Source: Dentipellis sp. KUC8613
Taxonomy: Eukaryota; Basidiomycota; Agaricomycetes; Russulales; Hericiaceae
DNA length: 64,000 bases
Reading direction: 5' to 3'
Assembly (NCBI GenBank): GCA_002286715.1
Contig: NSJX01000001.1
Location: 1,055,835 to 1,119,834 of the forward strand
The translations under genes and the position numbers were made by a program. Numbering within the stretch: the first letter of the stretch is position 1; the number at the start of each line of letters is the position of its first letter. Below the pieces are notes generated by a model, which ran no database searches, was not told where the DNA came from, and saw nothing but the letters and a program-made list of their open reading frames with translations. Below, one piece after another: positions 10,674 through 22,921 of the stretch.

Positions 10674-10904
10674 TTAGAAGCCGCCCAAGATTTTCTTCAG
10701 GCTGGACTTCATGGAGCTTCCGCTGACTTTCCGCTGCCTCTCCGAGGCCTGCTTGGTAGAAGGGCGGATGGCGGTGTACAGATCCTCATAGAGGGTGTAG
10801 TTGTCGCGGGGTGACTGGCCAAAGAGGCCGAATGCGTGAGGTGCGGAGGGCGCGGTGGGGAAGAGGGTGTAAGAGGAGGATGCGGATGCGGCGGAGTAAG
10901 ACAT
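10674..10904 (-). CDS. Small conserved protein B (76 aa, LFPTAPSAPHAF family)
   Basis: This is the paralogue of the 74-residue protein at 2232-2456, encoded on the opposite strand as a single exon. It starts MSYSAASASSSY, then carries LFPTAPSAPHAF, Gly, LFGQSPRD, a YEDL block, a basic Ser/Lys/Arg region and ends SSLKKILGGF. Both copies keep length, order of blocks and a terminal Phe. The N-terminal 10 residues and the region after YE(E/D)L vary. No signal peptide or membrane segment is visible. The function is unknown to me. The pair flanks the chitinase, proline-rich and WTAP-like genes in inverted orientation, which suggests an old inverted duplication or movement of one copy. Confidence 0.75.
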   Translation of the reverse strand: MSYSAASASSSYTLFPTAPSAPHAFGLFGQSPRDNYTLYEDLYTAIRPSTKQASERQRKVSGSSMKSSLKKILGGF

Positions 10905-12616
10905 TGCGAGTAATGAGTTGTTGGTGATGAGGCTGATGAGAGTGGATGTTGTGCAGAAGTGCGATGCTCGATGAGAGGCGGATGTTGATGGGGAGACATG
11001 CTGGAACAGGGGACTTTAAGTACAGCAGCAGGAAGGACGTCGACGTGCATCCAAGGCAACGGTGGAGGCGACGTGCACGAGGCAAACCTGCCTTCTATGG
11101 CAAGTTTGTCAGTGACACACCTGGACCCACATAGAAAAGCAGCAACGGTGTGGGCGATCAAAATACTGTGGGCGCGTTGGAGACAATGTGGGGGAATAAT
11201 GGGCGACTGTGTGACACACAACGAGGACAATGGTGGTCAGCGCCACGCGATGTTTGGCATAGTTTGCCTGCCTGGTACGCGACGCGATCACGTGTAGTCG
11301 AAAAAACGCTAATTGAATCATTCGTTCAGGATCCTTGCTTGCTGACGAGCCCGAACGGCGAGACTAACATCTTCGACCAGACAAATCATGCGAATAAGCG
11401 CATAGGTCATGGCTGTAACAAAATCTCACATCAGCAAAGAACGATCGGCACAAACCGACATCCAATGATGACGAGCACAACAGGTCCGAAATAATTATAT
11501 CCATACAGGAAGCAGCAACACTGTCGTCGCAGTGCTGGCTTCGGCGTAGCCCTAACATATGATACAGTGGCAGGGTGAAATGAAGGGTCTGTGTTACGAC
11601 GCCGAGGCCCCTTGTCCTTCCTCTCCGTCGAAAGCATCTGCAGGGATTTCTCCTTGGGCCTGCGTAAGGGCCCCTTTCACTATGTATAGGAAGGGCGCGG
11701 ATTTTACTGGCGGGGGTGCTGCTTGGTAGCCAATTAGTAGGGTACATCGTGGGCACCGAAACCGGTACTGCCGTTCATGGCCACCTCTAGACCTGCAGAT
11801 GAGATAGGTCGGTCATTGCGAATGACCTGTGAATCCGACGGCCGGTGCCTACCGTTCAACAAGCACAGGGTCGCTAGGCGTTGCGTTCAACTTGAATACT
11901 TTCGCCTTTTCCCCGTCAGCATCTTGAGACCGTATAATGATTGCCCCATCGGTCTGCCGCCGAGGTAACGAGGACAAGCTTTTGTCGATTACGAGCTGAG
12001 CCCCGGAGTCGAGTTCTCGATTGAGCTTCGTCTTCGATCGGGGTATACTTAGGCGAGTTGAACGGGACTCACAATGAATTCTCCGCATATGCAGTCTGAC
12101 GGCGATGAAATGCGTAAGCGTCTGCGTTGGAAGAAAATGCCATCACTGACAGTAAACACGGAGAGCGGCGGCAGAGGACGCCGTTGGCCGAGCTGCACGA
12201 ATCAGATTGGCCCATTCTTCGGGGGCTTTCGACAGGAAATATGCGCACCATCATTGGAAGAAGAGACGGCCGAGCGGGAGATAACTTTGGGCATGGCGGG
12301 TGTAACCGGATTTCTGCGTCAATGAGCCGGTCTGCGACGTGTGCGTATGGTCCAAACGGGTGTCGAAGAAGTCGTGTCTTGTATGGCAGGAGGAACTGTA
12401 CCACAACAGATTCCGATGGGACAACCAGATATTTGGCGGGAGGACGGCGTTTGACGAGATGGAGAGCTGTGTAAAGTGATGCGCGCAAAGTCAAGTACTA
12501 ATGGGGCTCACGTGAGCGAGATTCCCGATCTGTACTGTCACAGAGTTGCACAGGTCCTCCGGCCTTTTGTCATTTGCTGCCCTTCCGCTCTCCCCCTCAT
12601 CATCCTCCCCTATTCT
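10905..12616. other. Gene-poor stretch, 1.7 kb
   Basis: The first part is the upstream region of small gene B. The rest contains overlapping frames on both strands (for example plus 12127-12474 and minus 12069-12494) with no recognisable domain or convincing splice pattern. I see no repeats or RNA genes. Confidence 0.4.
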
Positions 12617-14678
12617 ATGGCAGAGAAAGATGCCACCGCCCGCCTGCGCAGAGCTGTTCAGGGTGCGTATTTCTTTACCCAGTCGTACTAGCAGCGAGAT
12701 GCCCACATGCCTTATAGAGAACAACCTTTTCCTCGTCAAGAGGCTCATTCAGCGAACGGACATGCGGAATCCAGATCCTGGGCCAAAACGTTTTACATCA
12801 TTAGCCTGGGCTGCGGCTTTGGGCCACGAGGAGACATTCGAGTTCTTGCTGAATGCTGGTCATGATGATGACGAGTTGAGCAGAGTAAGTTGCCGCCATG
12901 GATGTATGCGTGTCTAGTTCCTAAGAGGCACCGGATGAGACAGGATTCTGAGAACAACACAATCCTAATACTCCTCGCGGACTTGAAGGCACCCATAACA
13001 TGGTCTCTTGGGACTGTCGATCCAGACTTCATGGGCGCTGCTCTGAGGATGGCTCGGTTGTACTTTGACCGCTATCCATTTATCCTCGACTGGTCCAATC
13101 TGCAAGGAAAAACAGCATTGCACACGGCTGCTTTGAAGGGAAACGAGGAACTCGTCCGTGTATGTGCTATGTTCGCCATCGCAAATGTTATCTGACCGCC
13201 ACTCCAGATGTTTTGTGATCTCGGCGCTGACTACGACTTGTCCGATAATCAGGGGAATACCCCGCTGCACTAGTAAGGTCACCTCACTTTGCATGGCGTT
13301 TCACCGGAACTCAACGTGTTCACAGTGCAAGCGCTTGGGGGCACATACCCGTGCGTAGCGCCTATCTACTCAGTCATCGCAGTCAATTGATCGCTTGAAA
13401 CTCTAGATCGTGCAGCTGCTGATCGAACGTGGGTGCCAGTTCGCAGCTCGAAATAACGATGGCTTCACACCATCCGACTACGCGTACTCGTACGTGCTGA
13501 TATTTTCCCCGGAGGGGTTGCGCTTAATATTCGTACTTAGATTCAGCACACGGGACACGTTACAAGACACTGCCAGGACTCAGTTTGAGCTCAACAAGAA
13601 AGCCCGACGAATATTTGCGCAAGCAGCTGCACGCGGCACAGAATGGACCGGGGCTGAAATGCCCTCTCCGATGAGATCCACAAGAGCATTGGACACCAGT
13701 GGCGTGAACCGCATGCGCAGTGGTTCGGGTGCGAGTCATACGACCGCCACTTCCGACAGTGGAGACATCGATAGCTCCAGTCTTCCATCAGCGAAATCTC
13801 TCAACGGACAACGTTCCGCATCACTACACTCGCAGGTCTCAGGGCCGTCATCGTCGTCGACTTCGACTCATCTGCCCCCAATACCGCGCCCGTCACAATC
13901 TGGTGCTTCATCCGCTAGCAGCACAAGTACATTCTCCGTCCCTTCTCCGTCAGCCGCCCCTCCTCCCCAACCGTCCGGTTCACAGCTACAGACAGGTTCT
14001 AATCCCGCATCCGCTCTGTCACCGATCGCCACGCGCATGCGCGAGCAGGATGCCAGCGCTATGGAAAAGTACCTGCGTCGGAATCGCAGCGGAAGTGGAT
14101 CCACCGATGTGAAGTCGCAAAACTCGTCGAATCCTTCATCCGCGGGACCTTCCGCCAATGGCGACGACATTACATCCTTGCCAGTAACCGGTTCTGTTGC
14201 TCCGCGACGCCATCTGCGTCCTTCGGTGTCTGCAGCGCAGCTCCGAAGTAACCCGAAGCCTCCGTTTATCATAACCACGCACGCTTCTCAGGACATGTCG
14301 CGAAGTCGGGCCGGCACGAACCCCACCAGCAGTCAAACCTTACCTCCCTTGTTTGCATCGCCGTCCGAGCGCCCTACCCCTACTTCTCCAGCCCGACCTC
14401 CCGCAACGCCGTCACGTGGTGGTTCCTACGGTCCAATCCAGGAGACCCAGGAACCGGAGAATTATACCGGACCGTCGAGCGAGTATGCCAAGTTCCCTGA
14501 ACCCCCAGCTGAACCGAAGAGTGCCGGTGGCAGCGCCACGACACCCAGCGCTGGCAGCACACCCACGGCGACACGTCGACTTCCTTTCCACATCTTGTCC
14601 AAGCCCTTGCCTAGCATCGACCAACATCTCCACAGCAGTGGTCATCGAAGAGGGGGGTCTATTCCATCATTGCGTTGA
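12617..14678 (+). CDS. Ankyrin-repeat protein resembling TORC2 subunit Avo2 (579 aa)
   Basis: Seven exons join in frame: 12617-12662, 12718-12884, 12944-13159, 13208-13272, 13326-13350, 13407-13489 and 13541-14678. The N-terminal 250 residues are ankyrin repeats: NNLFLVKRLIQR, SLAWAAALGHEETFEFLL, GKTALHTAALKGNEELVR, GNTPLHYASAWGHIPIVQLL and NDGFTPSDYAYS. A short helical region (TLQDTARTQFELNKKARRIF) follows, then more than 300 residues of Ser/Pro-rich disorder. The opening RLRRAVQ..NLFLVKRLI and the ankyrin-plus-Ser-rich layout match yeast Avo2, a peripheral subunit of TOR complex 2 at the plasma membrane. Ankyrin proteins are numerous, so the Avo2 link is moderate. A generic ankyrin adaptor is the alternative. 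Confidence 0.75.
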
Positions 14679-15082
14679 TCTTCACGGACGCTTCTGCACA
14701 TACACACATAGCATAGGTGGATAAGATATGTGTACTGGGTCTGTATCACCATCTCTGTAGTCGGAGTTTTTGTGTTGCTGTTGCTGTTACTGTTTTCTGC
14801 ATTTTCTGTTTGTTGACATCTGGTGTATTTATTACCTTCATCGCTGCGTTCCGGAAATGTTACAATTGTGTTTGTCTGTTCTGTTGTTTAGTACGTGAAT
14901 AATGTGTTTGCCCGGCGACTATCCCAAATGAAGGTTCTCGGTAAGAGCCGATTACCCGTATGACTACATCGCACCGCGCGTCCGAACAGAGCGTGTACTG
15001 TCCGCGAGGCTCTATAAAGCACCCCTTACCCCTTCTCTCCCTTCTCTCCCCTCTCCTCACGTTTTCTTTCTTGTAACTGTGT
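14679..15082. other. Short intergenic region
   Basis: This holds the 3' flank of the ankyrin gene and the promoter of the sugar transporter. The last 60 bp before the ATG at 15083 are a CT-rich tract (ccttctctcccttctctcccctctcc), a common feature just upstream of fungal transcription starts. Confidence 0.5.
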
Positions 15083-17669
15083 ATGGCCTTTCCTACGTCT
15101 GCTGACGCAGATCCGGATCCGACAACCCAGATACCATGGCCGAATGCACGCAGCAAGTGGAATGAACGGAAGGCAAGTGCCGAGACCGATGCCCCTCCGG
15201 TGGACGGGAGCGAGGCAGGACCCTCTTCCGACTTGAGTGGAGAGACGGCTGCAGATGCAAGGAAGGAATCGGCTAAGCAGGGCCTCTCGACTATGGATCT
15301 ATTCAAGCTCAGTGTCTCTATGGCCGGAGCCCAGATTGCATGGACCGTCGAACTTGGGTGCGTCCATTGCTCTGCTTGACATGATCCTGATCTGACCGCC
15401 TGCTCAGTTATGGAACTCCTTTCTTGCTTTCCTTGGGTCTCTCGGAACAATTGACTAGTCTCGTCTGGCTCGCGGGCCCTATATCTGGTCTGATTGCCCA
15501 GCCTGTGATTGGTATGCTGCTTTCATTAGTGAAATGACCCCACGCGACTGAGAATGATACAGGTGCTATCTCTGATTCGTCCCACTCCCGATACCGGAGG
15601 CGCTATTGGGTTGTCACTTCCACCGCTGTTCTAGTCATTTCGACGCTTGTATTGGCATACTGCCAAGACATTGCCTCAGTCTTCGTAGACGTATTCCATG
15701 GCGGGGCAGGAGACTGGGATCCTCGACGGAATGTTGATGTGAGTACTCGGCCATGTGGTCACAATCGCAATCGCATGGGTCTGACGTTGCACTAGGTTTC
15801 CAACATGGCGATAGGATTGGCCGTTGTGTCATTCTACCTTCTCGATTTTGCTCTGAATGCTTTGCAAGCGTCATTGCGCAATCTCCTCTTAGATATCGCC
15901 CCGGCCCACCAGTTGAGTGCTGGTAATGCATGGCATGGTAGAATGACACATGCTGGAAATATCATTGGGTTCGGCTTTGGTATGACACGGCTCACGACAT
16001 GCATTCGAGGAATATCCTAACGCTCTGCAGGTTTTCTTCCGCTCTCCAGGATACCTATACTTCGTCTGATTGGCGGTGACCAATTCCGCAAATTCTGTAT
16101 CGTGGCTATGGTCATCCTCGTGATCACTGTCTGGGTTACTTGCTTCACTCAAGTGGAGAAGGAACGGGAGCCACCTCATCATAAGAAAGGGTGAGTACTG
16201 CTGATGAACTAGCACTATAGTTACGTACTAATTGTGCTGTAGGAAATTTGCACATGTTTTTGAAAACATATCTAGGTCACTCAGGGAGCTTCCGAGACCT
16301 GTACGGCGTGTGTGCTATGTCCAAGTGTTCGCTTTCATGGGATGGTAAGCATTGTCTCAACTACATTTAGCTCCCAGTGAAATTGAACTTTACTCCCAGG
16401 TTCCCTTTCCTATTCTACGCGTATGCACATGTACACTCACCGTTGATGTCTAGTTTGCTCACCTTTCTACAGGACAACATATGTGGGTCAGGTCATGGCA
16501 TACGAAATGCAGGCAGAGCCTGACATCGATTTGGCAACGAGAACCGGAGAATTCGCCATGCTTCTTTACAGTATTGGTCGGTTATTGGCCTTTACTTCCC
16601 ATCTATATTCTCTGAACGCCTATCTCTTTAGTGGCTGTCGTGGCTGGTACCGTTCTTCCCCACCTGGCCCGCCGGGACATGACCCTTCTTACGGAGGCAG
16701 AAGATAACAACGAGGATGCAGAGATCTCCCACCTGAGAGAAACGCTACAGCACTGGCAGGCGGAGGCTGCGCGAAAGGGCAAACCCGTGAGGCTCCCTGT
16801 CATGCCTTTCCTGCTGCGCAACATCTGGACGGGTGCTCTGCTGCTCTTCACGGTTGTCACGTTCTCCACCTTTTTCATATCCAAAGTTTGGCAGGTCAGT
16901 CTTCCATTGGGATTACCTGTAGTAATCCTATTAACATCTACATGCAGGCCATCATCGCGATTAGTTTAGTTGGTATCTGCTGGGCCGTCGCCGTCTGGGT
17001 TCCGTTTGCTATCATTATGGAGGTAAGGCAATTCGGAATCTGCTACCGTGATGTTTGCTCAGTCGACGGCGATCTAGTTCCTCAAGGAGCTCGACGAAGC
17101 TCCCGCAGAAATCGAGCCGCAATCAATTCAACGGCCTTCCCACGAGCGCACATTATCTACACCGAATCCTGCCGCGACCTCTGAACGGCAACCACTGATC
17201 CGCCGTCGCTCGTTGGATGAGTTAGATGAAGTGATGGCCGTAGAGATCCAAGCCCCCTCTCCGGCCGGTGGGACTATCCTCGGCATCCACAATTTGGCCA
17301 TTGTTTTCCCGCAATTCATAGTACGTTCAAATTTGAATGAGGTGTAGATTTGGCTCAGGGCGGGAATGGTCAGGTGGCATTGGTATCTAGCGCGATATTC
17401 AAGGCGGTCGACTCTGACGAGGTTGATCTTGACCCAAGTAACAGCAACACCTACCTGGGGAAGAATGGGGTCGCTTGGGTCCTTCGTTTCGGAGGTCTAT
17501 GCACCTTGGTATGCAGACAATTGCTCTCGATATCGACATCCTACTCAACAAACGTGCATTACAGTTTGGTGCATTGATATGCCGGATGGTGCCTCCGACC
17601 CGTACTGAGAAGGCGATGAGACGTCGCCTGGCCGAGCTTCAAGAGTTGAGGAAGCAGAATATCCCGTGA
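15083..17669 (+). CDS. Sucrose/alpha-glucoside-type sugar transporter (648 aa)
   Basis: This is a GPH/SUT-type proton-coupled disaccharide transporter, similar in layout to S. pombe Sut1 and plant sucrose carriers, expected in the plasma membrane. Thirteen exons are in frame: 15083-15357, 15408-15511, 15563-15738, 15796-15979, 16031-16190, 16243-16344, 16400-16420, 16473-16576, 16632-16894, 16948-17022, 17078-17320, 17374-17508 and 17565-17669. One of them is only 21 bp. Transmembrane helices begin at LFKLSVSMAGAQIAWTVELGYGTPFL. Characteristic blocks are LVWLAGPISGLIAQPVIGAISD, SRYRRRYWV, FALNALQASLRNLLLDIAP and GNAWHGRMTHAGNIIGFGFGF. A cytosolic loop with basic and acidic residues lies between helices 10 and 11. 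Substrate (sucrose, maltose or other alpha-glucosides) cannot be read from the sequence. Confidence 0.85.
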
Positions 17670-17922
17670 TTTTTACTCAAGGACTTTCGCTGCATCTTGT
17701 TTTCACCGCACGTCATTGTCAATTATTGTACAACAGTCATTTGTATCTTGGGTTCGGTCGTTTAGGTTCTGTTGTTAGGTGTTACATATATGCTTGTCTA
17801 GGCGGAGACTATACATAAAGCGTAATCCCAGTCGTCTTGTTTGCTTGACGAGATGAATGAGCAGGGGATGGGAGTAGTTGGCGGTTCTTTTATGCCAAAC
17901 AAGTTTTTAAGATGCGCTGAAG

Positions 17923-20392
17923 CTACGCAAGCGGATGAGTAAGAAATTTCTCCGTTACGGGTTCACAGGACTTACGAGGCTCCCGACGGATGTTATAGAA
18001 CATGCGTATTGAGAGTGTCGAAGTAAAAATTGGGAAGAGGAATTGGACAGCCTGCAATCGATCGCACCAGTCTGTTTCATGACCTGTGCCATTCCCGAAA
18101 ATTATTGCAAACGAAGGACCACTGGGCTCGTAACGGCTTGCTTCCCAAGAAACGGTCGCGTCTCGAACGGATAGAGAGCCTTCACTAGCATCAGTCTGTG
18201 TATAGACTTGTGAAGGAGAATGGCACTGACCCTCATTATATGTAGGCGATTTTGAGACAACCTCGGGCTCCCCATCTTCGTCAATTACAATACGCCTTCC
18301 GGTATGATACAAAACTTGCTTCTCTACCGATGCTCCTTTTGGCAGCTCTTTCACTGCGACGAAGAGGGTAGGAGCATGCCCTTGGCTCTGCTATAGCAAT
18401 GAATAAGAAGAAACCACGATATGAGAAAGGGCCGCTGACCATTTCTTCGTGAGCCTTTCTCAAATGCGTGATATCGCCAGGGTTGACGAGCCAGTACACA
18501 AGGCCTTGAAGGTAACCATCCCATCCCCCACCCGGGTTCGTCTTTAAGGCTTGTACCACACGATCGGCATGCTGCGAAGCTAGGGCAGCTTCCGTTGCAA
18601 GCGACGGGGGTGAAGGAAGCGTGAGGGAACTGGGTATCAAGCCAATTTGGCCAGATACAAACACACGGTCGTCCACCTGCGCGTGTAATTTTCAGCACAC
18701 GTCCACCTCGCTGCATCGACTGGAGAATATTACCAGAATGGCCTGCGAGTACGGCCCAATATTTGCCGGGGCCCAGTAGCTGAGCCCCTGGACGTGGAGC
18801 GCCTGTCGGTCTGTTGGCTTGCTTTCTGCGTATGCAACACAATCGAGCACGACACGGATGGGGGGAGGTAGATTGACTGCGACGCAAGCGCGAGCAGGGG
18901 GGCTCGTGCCGAAGTATTCGGCATAGACGGCGTTGATAGAGCCAAAGAGCATCATATCAGAAATGAATATGTTGATATTGGCGATCTCAGAGAGAAGCGC
19001 GGATCGCTCGCGAAGACGATCTTGGGTAAGGGCGCGGCGACATCAGGGACCGTTGAAGTGGCGGGATTTACAGACTCATACCTTGCAGTTGTTGAAAACA
19101 TTCTCTCACTTCCTCTTCCAACGTGATGTCTCTCGGTCCGATTTCCAAATTGCGGTGGATGTTACCCACAGCGACCCAATCACCAATTCGTCGGGTCCTG
19201 GGCCCAAAATCAGACCATGACGATGACGCGTCCAGTGATTGTGCAAGAGAGGTGGAGGGGCCTGCTACGTCTTGAGATCTCGCGATGGAATCTTGGAGCG
19301 CGAAAAACTCTTCATCGAGTAGTTCTGGAACAGCTACTTCGACCTGCTGAGGCTGTTTCGGCTCTAGAGTAGCATTCTTGATCCGCATATATGCGACGGT
19401 GGCGAAGTCGTTGTCCGAGTGGATGACCGTTTCGGTTTCTAGTCTACAAATGTCATGGGTCAATACATACCCTTTCTGGCAACGATGTGACGGACAGGAC
19501 AATTTTTTGTTTGAACAGTGGGCAGTCCAGTGTCAAAGTCTCGTATTCGCCGCCTTCGCCACATATATGCGAGCCATACAGGTTATTCTGAAGAACAAAC
19601 TAAGCTGAAAAGCATGACAGCAGAATTTTACTCACAAGTTTGGTCAGGGTAGGCTGCATCTGAGCTAGAGATTTTCCAAGGTGATCACTTGTCAAGCCGA
19701 TGCCCGCGACCTTGATGAGGATGGCGTCCATTCCTGCTGCAATCATTTCTGATAACAGCTCAGCTTGGTCTCTCTGCCATAGATAACACAGAGGTGTCAA
19801 GGACAACCTTCGACAACTGTGATAGCAGGTAGAATTAAACGCACAGACAGTATTAAAGACCGTAAAACTCACACATGTTCAACGCGAACGCGCTGGTAGC
19901 TCGAAAGGATCGCACCAACAGAGACCCCTTCGACATCCGGATGTTGAGACTGCAGCACACCGGATATTCAATCACATGGGATGAAAGCAGATTTATTGGC
20001 AAATTCAGCATTACTTTGACATCGGAGAGTAACGCATAGAGATCCTCCGTCTCGTCGCCGAGCGTGCCTTTGCGACCTTCGGCGGTGCGCCCGCCGTACT
20101 CAGAGCCTTGCTCGACGGCAGTCCCAGAGATGACCCTGCGGTAGAGTGGGACATCGAGAGCCCGGGCTACAAATTCGATGGCATCTTGGCCAACTGTCTG
20201 ATAAAGATATGAATCAAGTTCCTCTGCAGTGAAAAGTCGGCGACATAATCATTTACAAGTACTTTAAAACTTACCTTTTCCGTAACCGGGGCCTAAAGAT
20301 GCGGCGGCGACGAGTTCATGACCGTTCCGATGGCAATGAAGAAGGTTGTAGCAGCTGTCCTTGCCGCCGCTGAGCAGCGCGACGTACTTCAT
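17923..20392 (-). CDS. DPH6: Diphthine--ammonia ligase Dph6 with C-terminal RidA-like domains
   Basis: Dph6 performs the last step of diphthamide synthesis on eEF2, ATP-dependent amidation of diphthine. The ATG at 20392 begins MKYVALLSGGKDSCYNLLH, with the PP-loop SGGKDS that binds ATP pyrophosphate. Further alpha-hydrolase blocks are LYRRVISGTAVEQG, KGTLGDETEDLYALLSDVK, HPDVEGVSVGAILSSYQRVRVE, AILIKVAGIGL and CGEGGEYETLTLDCP. Downstream are two YjgF/RidA-type segments: GNIHRNLEIGPR..., and YWAPANIGPYSQAI..DDRVFVSGQIGLIPS, as in yeast Dph6. The stop is at 17923 after FLTHPLA. About ten exons are present. The first are 20392-20275 and 20223-20015; I did not trace every downstream junction. It starts 170 bp from FRS1, head-to-head. 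Confidence 0.87.
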
Positions 20393-20562
20393 GGAAGGAA
20401 ATAAAGAGCAGACAGGGACCCGAGATGTAAGTGCCCGATTTGCGCGTACCAGGGCTGTTCGGGGTCCCGCTCTGACGCTTGACTCGGCGCGAAGATTCAA
20501 GCCAAGATCTCAAGGCGATCGCGGGCTCAAGCACTTGCTCTCTTGCAATCGTCTCTGCGACC
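20393..20562. promoter_or_regulatory. Shared DPH6/FRS1 bidirectional promoter
   Basis: Only 170 bp separate the divergent start codons of DPH6 and FRS1, so core promoter and leader sequences of both must lie here or overlap the coding 5' ends. No TATA box is seen. The interval is GC-rich, in keeping with housekeeping promoters. Confidence 0.6.
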
Positions 20563-22921
20563 ATGCCGACCGTCTCTGTCGACAAGGAGGACCTCTGGGA
20601 AAGACTCGGACAGAAATTCAGTCAGTGCTGATCTTTGTGTTCCCGGAGTTATGCTCATGAGGATGTCATGCAGCGTCTGAGGAGTTCGATAAATTATGCT
20701 TCGAATTTGGCATAGAGTTGGATGAGGATGTAAGTGCGCCTATTGATGCATTTTTTGTACAGCCTGATATCTGTTGTCTTTTGAGACCACTGAAGAGGTT
20801 GAGGCAAACATCAAGAAAGGCCTCCCGGCGGAGCGTCCGGTACGCCGCAGTCCACGAGCCGTTTCTAACCATGTCTGACCAGTCCCTCATAGCAATTGAA
20901 GATCGAGATACCTGCGAATAGGTAAAGCCCACTCGCAGGCCAACCACGACATATCACTTAACGCTGCACCAGATATGACCTGCTTTGCATAGAAGGCATC
21001 TCCCGGGCACTCCGTGTCTTCCTGGGCAAGGGGAAGGCCCCGCAATACCGGTTGGTCTACCCACCCGGCGGAGAGGCAGCACTCATAACAACAACTATCG
21101 CACCAGAGGTGTGACAAGTCTCTTGTCCACACGTAGCGGTACTGATACGATTCCCAGACGCAAAAAGTTCGGCCGTTCTTCGCAGCTGCCGTGTTACGGA
21201 ACGTGAAGTTCACGCAACGCTCCTACGATTCCTTCATCGAGCTGCAGGACAAACTCCACCAAAACATCTGCCGAAAGCGCCAGCTTGTTGCCATCGGCAC
21301 CCACGATCTCGACACGATCACACCTCCTTTCCGCTACGAGGCGAGACCGCCGAAAGACATCAAGTTCGTTCCATTGAACAAGGACAAGTCGTATACGGCG
21401 GAGGAGCTCATCACCGTGTACGAGGTACGCCGCACCGAATTCTTCCCTCGTCGCGAGAACTTATGCAGCCAGCTAGTCTGACAGACATATTGGGAAATAC
21501 CTGCACATTATCCGTGACTCGCCAGTGTACCCTATCATCTACGATGCCAAGGATCGCGTCCTGTCGTGGCCCCCTATCATCAACTCTGAGCACAGCAAGA
21601 TCTCGCTGAACACAAGAAACATCTACATTGACGTGACGGCTACGGACTTGACGAAGATCAACATCGTCGTGAATATCATCGCGACTATGTTCTCTGAGTA
21701 CTGTGAGGAGCCCTTCACGTAAGTTATTCATGTGAGATGCCGCTCGCAGCATTCCTAATGTGTGCTCCAGCATTGAGCCTGTCAAGGTCGTATACCCCGA
21801 CGGCAAGGTAGTACTCACCCCAGACATTTCCGGCAGAGCGACGGAAGCACACACCTCGTACATCAACTCCTGCACGGGTCTCTCGCTGTCTTCGCCAGAA
21901 GCCAAGGAACTCCTTGAAAAGATGTCACTACCTACAGAGATATCCTCGACAAATCCTGACGAGCTGCTGGTGAAGGTCCCTCCCACGCGACCTGACATCT
22001 TGCACGAGTGCGACATCATGGAGGATGCGGCGATCGCGTACGGCTTCAACAACCTGCCAGACACCTTCCCTGCCACAAGCACGGTTGCGCAGCCTCTGGC
22101 GATCAGCAAACTCAGCGACACCATCCGGCACGAGTGGGCCTTCGCAGGCTGGGTCGAGGTTCTGCCTCTCATCCTCGTAAGCGCACCTTCCCCTCTTCTT
22201 GGTACAGCGAACTCACAATCACCAACCACCGCAGTGCTCGCACGAGGAGAACTTCGAGTGGCTCAACGTGAAAGACGACAACGAAACCGCCGTCAAGATC
22301 GGCAATCCCAAAACGCTCGAGTTCCAGGTCGTGCGCACGTCGCTCCTGCCGGGCCTCCTCAAGACCGTGCGCGAGAACCGCTCGCACGCGCTCCCGATCC
22401 GCATCTTCGAGACCTCGGACGTCGTGTTCAAGGACCGCAAGCGCGAGCGCCAGGCGCGCAATGTGCGCCACGCGGGCGCGGTGTGGTGCAACAAGACGGC
22501 CGGGTTCGAGGTCGTGCACGGCCTGCTCGACCGCGCGATGCAGATGCTCGAGGTGCCGCTAATCCACAGCGCCGACAAGAACGCGCCGACTGGGTACTAT
22601 ATCAAGGAGCGAACCGGTAAGTATCCAATTCTCATGCGTATCCTTTGGCGCCGGATGCTGATTGGCCCTGCAGACGCGACCTTCTTCCCCGGCCGTGCCG
22701 CGACCATCTTCTACCGCCCGCCCCCGCCGAAGCCCTCGGGCGCGCTGCAGACGATCAAGAGCGTGCTGAGCAGCTCCTCCGATCTCGAAATCGGCAAGCT
22801 GGGCATCCTCCACCCGGAGGTGCTCGAGAAGTTCGAGATTGGGTACCCGTGCTCCGCGCTCGAGTTCTCGCTCGAGCCGTTCAAGCAGAAGATGCCCGCG
22901 ATGTGGACGAATGACGATTAG
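20563..22921 (+). CDS. FRS1: Cytosolic phenylalanyl-tRNA synthetase, beta subunit
   Basis: This is the beta chain of the alpha2-beta2 enzyme that charges tRNA-Phe. The ATG at 20563 gives [19 protein letters not shown], joined to [17 protein letters not shown], then [15 protein letters not shown] and [22 protein letters not shown]. The B3/B4 region follows ([27 protein letters not shown]). Then come [20 protein letters not shown] and the B5-like segment with [24 protein letters not shown]. The class II-like core comes last ([52 protein letters not shown]). Introns are short with GT..AG ends, for example before DATFFPGRA. The stop is TAG at 22919-22921. Beta chains lack the adenylation active site, which the alpha chain encoded at 35186-37259 provides. 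Confidence 0.9.

Noticed and set aside
14860..15450. Minus-strand frame of 196 codons
   Set aside because: Antisense to the first exons of the sugar transporter and its promoter, and without protein-like features.
22169..22519. Minus-strand frames inside FRS1
   Set aside because: Antisense shadows of a conserved GC-rich coding exon.
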